NCBI GenBank assembly: GCA_910587825.1
Contig: CAJUNJ010000008.1
Span: forward strand, 59,436-74,481
Length of the DNA stretch: 15,046 nt
Origin: an uncultured Christensenellaceae bacterium
Lineage (GTDB): Bacteria > Bacillota > Clostridia > Christensenellales > Borkfalkiaceae
Reading direction: 5' to 3'
The notes under the pieces: generated by a model
The model's input: the letters and a program-made list of their open reading frames with translations, nothing else
Database searches by the model: none
Told to the model about the DNA's origin: nothing
Made by a program: the position numbers and the translations under genes
In this document: positions 1-5,422 of the stretch, one piece after another
Numbering within the stretch: the stretch's first letter is position 1
Layout: the number at the start of each line of letters is the position of its first letter

Positions 1-2130
1 TTCTATGGATGCAGCTCGCTTAAAAGTATAACTATATCCGACAGCGTTACTGCGATCGGCGATTCTGCGTTCTCCGGATGTAGCTCGCTTACAAGCGTAA
101 CCATACCCGGTAGCGTAACTTCAATCGGCGATAGGGCGTTCTCCGGATGTAGCTCGCTTAAAAGCATAACCCTCCCCGACAGCGTAACTTCAATCGGCGA
201 TAGGGCGTTCTCCGGATGTAGCTCGCTTAAAAGTATAACTATACCCGACAGCGTTACTGCGATCGGCGAGGGGGCGTTCTATGAATGCCGCTCGCTTACA
301 AGCGTAACTATACCAGACAGCGTAACTTCTATCGGTTATATAGCGTTCGGTAATTGCGACTTGCTTTTAATATATTGCGAGACGGCAAACAAACCGAGCG
401 GGTGGTACAGCTATTGGAATACAAATTACCCCGTAATCTGGGATTGCAACAATAACGACAAGGATGAAGACGGCTACGCTTATGCCGTTGTAGACGGCAT
501 AAGATATAAATTAAAAGACGGCGTTGCAACGGTAGTAAGACAGCCGACAAATATCGCGGTGGCAAATATTCCCGAAAAAGTAACTTATAAAGAGAGCGAA
601 TATAACGTGACTTCTATAGGCCGCCAAGCGTTCTATGAATGCAGCTCGCTTGCAAGTATAATTATACCGGAGGGCGTGACTTCTATCGGTTATGGAGCGT
701 TCTTCGGATGCAACTCGCTTACAAGCATAACCATACCCGACAGCGTAACTTATATCGAAAATGCATTCTTTGGTTGCGACTCGCTAACAAGCATAGAAGT
801 AAGCGAAAATAATAAAAATTATAAAAGTATAGAAGGAAATTTATACAGTAAAGACGGAAAGCAGATTATACAATATGCAATAGGTAAAAAGGAAAATTCA
901 TTTACTATACCGGACGGCGTAACTACAATCAGAGAAGATGCGTTCTATGGATGCTACTCGCTTACAAGTATAACCATACCTGACAGTGTAACTTCCATCG
1001 GCTATAGGGCTTTCGAATTTTGCAGCTCGCTTACAAGTATAACCATACCTGACAGCGTAACTACAATCAGAGAAGATGCGTTCAGCGGATGCGACTCGCT
1101 TACAATATATTGCGAGACGGTATACAAACCGAGCGGGTGGGATAGCTATTGGAATGGGGATAGCTATTGGAATACAAATTACCCCGTGATCTGGGATTAC
1201 AACAATAACGATAAGGATAAAGACGGCTACGCTTATGCCGTTGTAGACGGCATAAGATACTCTTTAAAGGACGGAGTTGCAACGGTAGTAAGACAGCCGA
1301 TAAATATCGCGGTGGCAAATATTCCCGAAAAAGTAACCTATAAAGAAAGCGAATATAACGTAACTTCTATCGGCAGCCAAGCGTTCTATGGATGTTACTC
1401 GCTGACAAGTATAACCATACCTGACAGCGTGACATCTATCGGCGATAGGGCTTTCGAATTTTGCCGCTCGCTTACAAGCATAACCATACCCGACAGCGTA
1501 ACTTCTATCGGCGATAGGGCGTTCTCCGGATGCGACTCGCTTACAATATATTGCGAGACGGCAAACAAACCGAGCGGGTGGTACAGCTATTGGAATACAA
1601 ATTACCCCGTAATCTGGGATTGCAACAATAACGACAAGGATGAAGACGGCTACGCTTATGCCGTTGTAGACGGCATAAGATACTCTTTAAAGGACGGCAT
1701 TGCAACGGTAGTGGGACAGCCGATAAATATCACGATTGCAAATATTCCCGAAAAAGTAACTTATAAAAAGAGCGAATATAACGTGACTTCTATCGGCAAT
1801 TTGGCTTTCGAATTTTGCCGCTCGCTTACAAGCGTAACTATACCCGACAGCGTAACTTCTATCAGTTGGTGTGCATTCAGTTATTGCAGCTCGCTAACAA
1901 GTATAATTATACCGGAGGGCGTAACTTCAATCGGCGATAGGGCGTTCTCCGGATGCAGCTCGCTAACAAGTATAATTATACCGGAGGGCGTAACTTCTAT
2001 CGGCGAATATGCGTTCGATAATTGCGACTCGCTTACAATATATTGCGAGACGGCAAACAAACCGAGCGGGTGGAGTAATAGTTGGAATATTTATGGTTGT
2101 CCGGTAGTTTGGGGATTTAAACCCGAATAA
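1..2130 (+). CDS. BspA-like leucine-rich repeat surface protein, 5'-truncated by window
   Basis: The reading frame is open from the first base to a TAA at 2128-2130, so the true start lies outside the window. The visible 709 codons are made of 23-residue LRR_5 units of the form SVTSIGDRAFSGCSSLTSITIPD (69 bp of DNA each). These are interrupted by a longer module with IYCETANKPSGW, an Asp/Asn-rich stretch (DKDEDG or DKDKDG), YAYAVVDGIRY and IPEKVTYKESEYNVTSIG. Three full modules are seen (from about 369, 1108 and 1545), and a fourth begins near 2038 and ends the protein. LRR_5 BspA-like proteins are generally secreted adhesins or surface proteins of gut and oral bacteria. The signal peptide cannot be seen, and there is no LPXTG anchor at the C-terminus, which ends VVWGFKPE. 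The DxDxDG stretch resembles a short calcium-binding loop, which is inference only. Confidence 0.85.
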   Translation, partial: FYGCSSLKSITISDSVTAIGDSAFSGCSSLTSVTIPGSVTSIGDRAFSGCSSLKSITLPDSVTSIGDRAFSGCSSLKSITIPDSVTAIGEGAFYECRSLTSVTIPDSVTSIGYIAFGNCDLLLIYCETANKPSGWYSYWNTNYPVIWDCNNNDKDEDGYAYAVVDGIRYKLKDGVATVVRQPTNIAVANIPEKVTYKESEYNVTSIGRQAFYECSSLASIIIPEGVTSIGYGAFFGCNSLTSITIPDSVTYIENAFFGCDSLTSIEVSENNKNYKSIEGNLYSKDGKQIIQYAIGKKENSFTIPDGVTTIREDAFYGCYSLTSITIPDSVTSIGYRAFEFCSSLTSITIPDSVTTIREDAFSGCDSLTIYCETVYKPSGWDSYWNGDSYWNTNYPVIWDYNNNDKDKDGYAYAVVDGIRYSLKDGVATVVRQPINIAVANIPEKVTYKESEYNVTSIGSQAFYGCYSLTSITIPDSVTSIGDRAFEFCRSLTSITIPDSVTSIGDRAFSGCDSLTIYCETANKPSGWYSYWNTNYPVIWDCNNNDKDEDGYAYAVVDGIRYSLKDGIATVVGQPINITIANIPEKVTYKKSEYNVTSIGNLAFEFCRSLTSVTIPDSVTSISWCAFSYCSSLTSIIIPEGVTSIGDRAFSGCSSLTSIIIPEGVTSIGEYAFDNCDSLTIYCETANKPSGWSNSWNIYGCPVVWGFKPE
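369..506 (+). repeat. 138-bp perfect direct repeat, copy 1
   Basis: This stretch inside the BspA-like gene is base-for-base identical to 1545-1682, by direct comparison. It encodes the IYCETANKPSGW to AVVDGIRY module. A diverged third copy with a 15-bp insertion (an extra GDSYWN-type unit) lies near 1108-1260. Confidence 0.9.
1545..1682 (+). repeat. 138-bp perfect direct repeat, copy 2
   Basis: Identical to 369-506, offset by 1176 bp and in the same frame. Recombination between the copies would remove 392 codons without a frameshift. Confidence 0.9.
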
Positions 2131-2187
2131 AAAAGCGAGTTTCCGTATTATACGAAATCTTGAATTTAAAAAGGTGTATGTATAGTG

Positions 2188-2214
2188 GCGGGCGCGTGGC
2201 GACGGCGCGCCCGC
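2188..2214. other. GC-rich hairpin between convergent genes
   Basis: GCGGGCGCG (2188-2196) and CGCGCCCGC (2206-2214) form a perfect 9-bp stem with a 9-base loop. It sits in otherwise AT-rich DNA, just left of the terminator-like hairpin at 2227-2254. There is no T tract directly after it. Confidence 0.6.
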
Positions 2215-2226
2215 AGGGCAAAATCG

Positions 2227-2254
2227 GGCGCGGACGGCAGATGCCGTCCGCGCC
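2227..2254. terminator. Bidirectional terminator-like hairpin, 13-bp stem
   Basis: Arms 2227-2239 and 2242-2254 are perfectly complementary around a 2-base loop (GA). It lies between the stop of the rightward BspA-like gene and the stop of the leftward spoIIR. On the plus strand it is followed by the moderately T-rich tgaaattttgtcttatt. Position and stem strength fit a shared terminator, although the T tract is not classical. The rest of 2131-2269 shows no gene. Confidence 0.6.
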
Positions 2255-2269
2255 TGAAATTTTGTCTTA

Positions 2270-2797
2270 TTATTTGTTTAAAAACTTATTTATAATCTCC
2301 ATTATCGCCGAGCGGTATTTTACTTCCGCCGTGCCGGAAGTGAAGCAAAGAGGGGGATATATAACACACCACCAGTTGTCGCCCGTGCCCGTGCCCAATT
2401 CTATAATAAGCGCGTCGTAAATTCCGCTTTCCAAAGTCAAATCGCCGTAAACACGCGTGGGGAATTCTTCCGCACGAACGTCGGCTTTGGAAGTATAGCC
2501 GAAGCCGTGTGCTTTAAGCGTTCTGTCGCAAACTTTTTCAATTTCGGGAAGAATGCTTTTTACAAGTTCAACAGCCTTCTGTTTGTCCGTGCACTGCGCC
2601 GCGTAGGGGGTAATAAATTTAACCACTTCGTCTTTAACTATGTACTTTACGCTCTGGTCAATCTGTTCGTTGGAATTTGCCCTTACGTGTATTCTTAGAT
2701 AGTCGGTGTCGGCACGTACGGGCGTAACGTTAAACGCATATACCGTAACCGCCGTAATTGCCGTAAAAATAAACATAACCGCCAAAAACTTTTTCAT
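2270..2797 (-). CDS. spoIIR: Stage II sporulation protein R
   Basis: 175 residues. A hydrophobic signal or anchor segment covers about residues 4-22. It is followed by the family hallmarks: LRIHVRANSNEQIDQSVKYIVKDEVV near residues 33-58 and DALIIELGTGTGDNWWCVIYPPLCF near 128-152. SpoIIR is the secreted forespore signalling protein that triggers SpoIIGA-dependent processing of pro-sigma-E in the mother cell, so the host very probably sporulates. The start ATG at 2797 follows a GAAGGTGA ribosome site about 6 bases upstream. It is the last gene of a leftward group, 62 bp after the Lgt-family gene, and ends at the hairpin 2227-2254. Length is near normal for the shorter clostridial members. Confidence 0.9.
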   Translation of the reverse strand: MKKFLAVMFIFTAITAVTVYAFNVTPVRADTDYLRIHVRANSNEQIDQSVKYIVKDEVVKFITPYAAQCTDKQKAVELVKSILPEIEKVCDRTLKAHGFGYTSKADVRAEEFPTRVYGDLTLESGIYDALIIELGTGTGDNWWCVIYPPLCFTSGTAEVKYRSAIMEIINKFLNK

Positions 2798-2859
2798 TTC
2801 TTCACCTTCAAATTTGATTTACACAAGCTTTATTGCCCGCAGTGAAGCAATTTATACGT

Positions 2860-3633
2860 TCATTTTAAAAAATTTTTATCAGTGCCGACGGCTTTGTTGT
2901 ATTTGAAAGAAATCACGGTTACTCCCGTTAAAATAAGCAGAATGGAAATAAGTTGAGCGGGGGATAACGGCAGACCGACGCTTCCGCGAAAATCATTTCT
3001 GAAAAATTCTATAAATATTCTTACTGTTCCGTAAAGTATGAGATATAACGGAAAAGAATTGTTTTTTCCGCATATTACGAGAAAGATAAAAATTGCGATC
3101 AATAAAAAAGCTTCGTAAAGTTGGGTCGGGTGTACGGCAATAAGCTTACCGTAATAATTGTAAGGGATAGAGTCTTCCGGAAATATTACTCCGAAAACAC
3201 AGTCTGTCGGCTTGCCGAAACAGCAACCGCCGAAAAAGCAGCCGACTCTTCCCAAACTGTGTCCTGCCGGTATGCAGACGGATAAATCACTAAGCCGTTC
3301 ATAGACTGTAATTTTACGGTTCTTTTTTATGCAAAGCAATATCGAATAGACGGATATTGCCGCCAGCAACCCGCCGTAAAATGTGGCACCGCCTAATTTG
3401 AATATTCCGCTTTCCAAAAATTTAAAAAGCGAGTCTGCCAACATTGAAGACGGAACGGCAATTCCCATCGATATTACAAGCGCCTGCATTGCAAATAAAT
3501 TTTCGTCAAAACAATCCGTATGCCTTTTGAAAGTGAGAAAATAAAACATTAAAAAACAAACTACCGCACCCGCTATTAAAAACAGCGAGTACGGATAGAA
3601 TGTTATGCCTGCAACTTTAAAACTTTGTAACAT
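2860..3633 (-). CDS. lgt: Prolipoprotein diacylglyceryl transferase (Lgt) family protein
   Basis: 257 residues with several hydrophobic membrane segments (about 14-34, 47-65, 84-102, 174-188, 224-242). Family motifs in order: GGATFYGGLL (81-90), GRVGCFFGGCCFG (128-140, R129 matching the essential Arg), HPTQLYEA (168-175) and RIFIEFFR (205-212). Lgt transfers diacylglycerol from phosphatidylglycerol to the lipobox Cys of prelipoproteins in the membrane. The signature differs from the textbook GRxGNFxNGE: Cys132 stands where Asn is usual and the Glu is missing. This could therefore be an Lgt paralogue rather than the housekeeping enzyme. The ATG at 3633 lies 2 bp after the stop of the upstream gene and has no clear ribosome site, which suggests translational coupling. 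Confidence 0.8.
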   Translation of the reverse strand: MLQSFKVAGITFYPYSLFLIAGAVVCFLMFYFLTFKRHTDCFDENLFAMQALVISMGIAVPSSMLADSLFKFLESGIFKLGGATFYGGLLAAISVYSILLCIKKNRKITVYERLSDLSVCIPAGHSLGRVGCFFGGCCFGKPTDCVFGVIFPEDSIPYNYYGKLIAVHPTQLYEAFLLIAIFIFLVICGKNNSFPLYLILYGTVRIFIEFFRNDFRGSVGLPLSPAQLISILLILTGVTVISFKYNKAVGTDKNFLK

Positions 3634-3635
3634 TT

Positions 3636-4025
3636 TTAAGCTTTTCTATGTGCAAATACAGTCGCTATTACAAGTAAAATAATTGCAACAATCGTACAAA
3701 GATTTAAAAGAAAGCTAAATCCTTCGACTGCGACACAAGCGGTTATCAGCATACCGATTTGAAAAAGCAGACCGAGAAGAACAAGGACGAATCCGCCTTT
3801 TTTATACCCGAATGCCCTGATTCCGCCTACAAGTGCAAGAACCGCTCCGCCGATGCCGAGTATTATAAAGAATACAAGGTAAACCGTGGTAGAACTGCCT
3901 CCGCTTACAGCCGATTCGATACTGCCGATTGCGTCTGCGCACGCCGACCAAAGAATGCCTCCGATTAGTCCGAAAATTGCGCCGAGAAGAGCAAGCACAA
4001 ATGCCGCCGTATTTCTTTTGTTCAT
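3636..4025 (-). CDS. Small four-helix membrane protein, DUF4064-like
   Basis: 129 residues with four predicted membrane helices, at about 7-28, 48-68, 76-98 and 105-125, and Gly-rich helix packing. The short basic C-terminus is AHRKA. The pattern resembles DUF4064-type proteins, whose function is unknown. I do not recognise a specific family with certainty. The start ATG at 4025 follows a strong AGGAGGT site (4031-4037 on the minus strand). It is followed after 2 bp by the Lgt-family gene, so the two are very probably co-transcribed. An AACC/GGTT site at 4054-4066 lies just upstream and may bring the group under control of the divergent XRE-type regulator. Confidence 0.75.
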   Translation of the reverse strand: MNKRNTAAFVLALLGAIFGLIGGILWSACADAIGSIESAVSGGSSTTVYLVFFIILGIGGAVLALVGGIRAFGYKKGGFVLVLLGLLFQIGMLITACVAVEGFSFLLNLCTIVAIILLVIATVFAHRKA

Positions 4026-4053
4026 AAACCTACCTCCTGTTAAAATTTATTTC

Positions 4054-4103
4054 AACCCTAATGGTTAAAATTTCATCTTAAAGTAAATACTCATTTAGGT
4101 TAA
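4054..4103. promoter_or_regulatory. AACC...GGTT operator-like sites upstream of the membrane-protein gene
   Basis: AACCCTAATGGTT (4054-4066) has inverted AACC/GGTT arms, and a related half-site TTAGGTTAA lies at 4095-4103. The same half-sites recur at 4275-4288 and 4302-4327 around the divergent promoters. They are proposed binding sites for the XRE-type regulator encoded at 4357-4665; this is inference from position and symmetry. Confidence 0.45.
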
Positions 4104-4111
4104 CTATAAAA

Positions 4112-4258
4112 TTATTTTTTATTTTTCAGCAAGTCTTTTAAGGAAATAAAAATATATATTATTTCAATAATTAAAAAGAAAATAACTTGCATAAACCCCA
4201 TTGAAAGCTTATTTATAACTTTATTAAGTTTTTTATTCTTTTTCTTATCTGTATTCAC
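4112..4258 (-). CDS. Putative 48-residue lysine-rich single-helix membrane protein
   Basis: A short open frame from GTG (4256-4258) to TAA (4112-4114) encodes 48 residues. It has a basic N-terminus (MNTDKKKNKKLNKVINK), one hydrophobic helix at about 21-40 (GFMQVIFFLIIEIIYIFISL) and a basic tail (KDLLKNKK). The arrangement is typical of small membrane peptides. The strongest support is the perfect TTGACA-17-TATAAT promoter at 4270-4298, which starts transcription only about 4-8 bases upstream of the GTG. Against it, no Shine-Dalgarno site precedes the GTG, and AT-rich DNA can produce hydrophobic frames by chance. It would be the first gene of the leftward group. I do not know a function. Confidence 0.45.
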   Translation of the reverse strand: MNTDKKKNKKLNKVINKLSMGFMQVIFFLIIEIIYIFISLKDLLKNKK

Positions 4259-4269
4259 TTACGGTTCAC

Positions 4270-4298
4270 ATTATAACCCATATAGGTTAAGTTGTCAA
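4270..4298 (-). promoter_or_regulatory. Perfect consensus sigma-A promoter, leftward
   Basis: On the minus strand TTGACA (4298-4293), a 17-bp spacer and TATAAT (4275-4270) match the sigma-A consensus exactly. Transcription should start near 4262-4266 and run leftward through 4112-4258 towards the membrane-protein, Lgt-family and spoIIR genes. An AACC/GGTT palindrome fills the spacer. Confidence 0.75.
4275..4288. promoter_or_regulatory. Operator-like palindrome in the spacer of the leftward promoter
   Basis: AACCCATATAGGTT is an inverted repeat with one mismatched pair. It lies inside the 17-bp spacer of the leftward promoter, where a bound protein would block RNA polymerase. Confidence 0.5.
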
Positions 4299-4320
4299 CT
4301 AAAATGAGTTAATATTTTAA
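4292..4320 (+). promoter_or_regulatory. Probable promoter of the XRE regulator gene
   Basis: TTGTCA (4292-4297), a 17-bp spacer and TTTTAA (4315-4320) give a moderate promoter with a start near 4327, about 30 bases before the ATG. Its -35 hexamer is the same DNA as the leftward -35 (AGTTGTCAACT is almost self-complementary). The divergent promoters thus appear to share one -35 site. Confidence 0.5.
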
Positions 4321-4327
4321 CCCATTT
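4302..4327. promoter_or_regulatory. 26-bp operator-like inverted repeat over the regulator's -10
   Basis: AAATGAGTTAA (4302-4312) and TTAACCCATTT (4317-4327) are complementary except for one G-T position, around a 4-base centre. The repeat covers the proposed -10 and start of the XRE gene, as expected for autorepression. Confidence 0.5.
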
Positions 4328-4356
4328 GTGTGCTAAAATAAAAAAGGTGGACAAAA

Positions 4357-4665
4357 ATGACGGTTATTGAAAGAATAGACGAATTGCGAAAATTGCGTGG
4401 TTGGTCGATTAATAATTTGGCGGTTGAAGCGATGCTTACACAGTCAACGCTGAATAATATGTATAGCCGCGGTGCAGAACCGAAGCTTTCTACTTTAAGG
4501 GCAATATGTTCGGCGTTTGAAATTTCGCTTACGGATTTTTTTGCGGGTATGGAAGCAGTAGGTCAAAGCAATTCCGATAAAGAAATTACAGTTCGTTTAG
4601 CGGGACTGTCGGGTGAAGAAAAAAATGCCTTACTGATATTGCTTAGGGCAATGCAAAACGGTTAG
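4357..4665 (+). CDS. XRE (Cro/CI)-family helix-turn-helix regulator
   Basis: 102 residues. An HTH_3-type domain covers about residues 5-61: ELRKLRGWSINNLAVEAMLTQSTLNNMYSRG, then LSTLRAICSAFEISLTDFFAG, a very common arrangement in Firmicutes regulators. The C-terminal 35 residues (VRLAGLSGEEKNALLILLRAMQ) probably help dimerisation. The ATG at 4357 follows an AAGGTGG ribosome site (4344-4350). Lying divergently to the leftward group, with inverted repeats over both promoters, it probably represses itself and perhaps that group. The true ligand or signal is unknown. Confidence 0.85.
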   Translation: MTVIERIDELRKLRGWSINNLAVEAMLTQSTLNNMYSRGAEPKLSTLRAICSAFEISLTDFFAGMEAVGQSNSDKEITVRLAGLSGEEKNALLILLRAMQNG

Positions 4666-4727
4666 TTATTAACGTAAATTAATTTATTTGAATATAGTAG
4701 AGGTAGACTAAGTTTTACCTGTTGCTT

Positions 4728-4750
4728 CCGCACGGCGTACGGCGGTTTTT
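4728..4750 (+). terminator. Likely terminator after the XRE gene
   Basis: CCGC (4728-4731) pairs with GCGG (4742-4745), with an inner CG/CG pair and one bulged base, and is followed directly by TTTTT. The stem is short but the position between the regulator and the tRNA promoter fits. Confidence 0.5.
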
Positions 4751-4788
4751 AAAATTTTTAAAAAATATAAAATTATCTTAAAAAACGC

Positions 4789-4817
4789 TTGATTTTTATT
4801 AGGATATTTGTTATATT
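4789..4817 (+). promoter_or_regulatory. tRNA operon promoter
   Basis: TTGATT (4789-4794), a 17-bp spacer and TATATT (4812-4817) place the transcription start about 6 bases before the first tRNA. Confidence 0.75.
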
Positions 4818-4829
4818 AATTAAGCGTTC

Positions 4830-4905
4830 GGGAGCTTAGCTCAGTTGGGAGAGCAACTGCCCTACAAGCAGTGGGTCACAGGTTCGAGCCCTGTAGCTCC
4901 CACCA
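4830..4905 (+). tRNA. tRNA-Val (anticodon TAC)
   Basis: A full cloverleaf can be drawn: acceptor GGGAGCT/AGCTCCC, D stem GCTC/GAGC, anticodon stem ACTGC/GCAGT, T stem ACAGG/CCTGT, T loop TTCGAGC and encoded CCA. The anticodon loop is CCTACAA with TAC at 4863-4865. Position 33 reads C (4862) where nearly all tRNAs have U, which is unusual. It is first in a three-tRNA operon. Confidence 0.93.
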
Positions 4906-4929
4906 GAACAGTGCGGAAGAATAATATAT

Positions 4930-5004
4930 GCGGGAGTGGCTCAGTGGTAGAGCGTCACCTTGCCAAGGTGAATGTCGCGGGTTCGAATCTCGTCTCCCGC
5001 TCCA
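4930..5004 (+). tRNA. tRNA-Gly (anticodon GCC)
   Basis: Acceptor GCGGGAG/CTCCCGC, D stem GCTC/GAGC, anticodon stem TCACC/GGTGA with loop TTGCCAA (anticodon 4962-4964), T loop TTCGAAT, and a 3' TCCA encoded in the DNA. It lies 24 bp after tRNA-Val. Confidence 0.95.
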
Positions 5005-5030
5005 AAAATTCTTTCGCACTGTTTTTTTAT

Positions 5031-5105
5031 GGCGCTATAGCCAAGTGGTAAGGCCAGGGTCTGCAAAACCCTCATCCCCCGGTTCAAATCCGGGTGGCGC
5101 CTCCA
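5031..5105 (+). tRNA. tRNA-Cys (anticodon GCA), integration target
   Basis: Acceptor GGCGCTA/TGGCGCC, anticodon stem AGGGT/ACCCT with loop CTGCAAA (anticodon 5063-5065), T stem CCCGG/CCGGG and encoded CCA. Its last 27 bases (5079-5105) recur at 14933-14959 with one difference, marking the insertion site of the mobile element. The gene stays complete because the element end supplies, or keeps, a matching 3' half. Confidence 0.95.
5079..5105 (+). repeat. attL: left copy of the attachment repeat
   Basis: CCGGTTCAAATCCGGGTGGC plus the following 7 bases, within the tRNA-Cys T arm and acceptor. It matches 14933-14959 at 26 of 27 positions, with C at 5091 against T at 14945. Confidence 0.9.
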
Positions 5106-5129
5106 AAAACACAATATGTTGTGGTTGAA

Positions 5130-5171
5130 TTGACACTGTATCTACAAGATATAGTGTCAATTTTCTTTTTT
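5130..5171 (+). terminator. Strong intrinsic terminator inside the element's left end
   Basis: Arms 5130-5143 and 5147-5160 form a 14-bp stem (one G-T pair) with a 3-base loop, followed by a TTTTCTTTTTT tail. It would end the tRNA operon transcript and protect the element from it. The host's original tRNA terminator now lies beyond attR at 14963-14990. Confidence 0.85.
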
Positions 5172-5191
5172 CTACACAAAAAATGCACCTT

Positions 5192-5213
5192 TTGGGGAGT
5201 AAATTGGGGAGTA
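5192..5213 (+). repeat. Left pair of arm-type direct repeats
   Basis: TTGGGGAGTA occurs at 5192-5201 and again at 5204-5213 (12-bp step). The motif recurs as a pair in the same orientation near the right end (14804-14824), which fits binding sites for the integrase N-terminal arm domain. Confidence 0.65.
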
Positions 5214-5227
5214 GAATTCAACTCTCG

Positions 5228-5257
5228 GTTTTGTCGCCAAGACGATGGCGACAAAAC
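5228..5257. other. 11-bp perfect hairpin in the left end
   Basis: GTTTTGTCGCC (5228-5238) and GGCGACAAAAC (5247-5257) are exact complements with an 8-base loop. Further inverted repeats follow in this gene-free stretch (5106-5422): TTTGCAAAAT (5283-5292) with ATTTTGCAAA (5316-5325), and TTGCGC/GCGCAA (5359-5372). There is also a CGAATTCAGG direct repeat (5262-5271, 5418-5427). No gene is seen. The stretch is probably terminator and recombination-control DNA. Confidence 0.6.
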
Positions 5258-5422
5258 GCTACGAATTCAGGGCGTTGCCCTCTTTGCAAAATATTTAAAT
5301 GCCCACAATTTTGAAATTTTGCAAATTCACCTACTGAGGCGATAAATCGTAAATTGGGTTGCGCTGGCGCAAAAGCGTGGTTTTGCTTGCGCTGTGAATT
5401 ATTTTTAAATAGTTTCGCGAAT

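Noticed and set aside
1..360. A start for the BspA-like gene at the TTG at 361
   Set aside because: The same frame is open back to base 1 with the same 23-residue repeats, so the gene simply enters from outside the window.
329..1318. Leftward ORFs of 72-78 codons antisense to the BspA-like gene (329-565 and 1100-1318)
   Set aside because: They are mirror translations of the repeated module, alike only because the sense strand repeats. Neither has a ribosome site or promoter.
2160..2420. Rightward 86-codon ORF
   Set aside because: It runs through the GC-rich hairpins and then antisense to spoIIR, with no ribosome site.
4845..5345. ORFs across the tRNA cluster
   Set aside because: They translate tRNA genes and the terminator; the tRNA cloverleafs explain the sequence.
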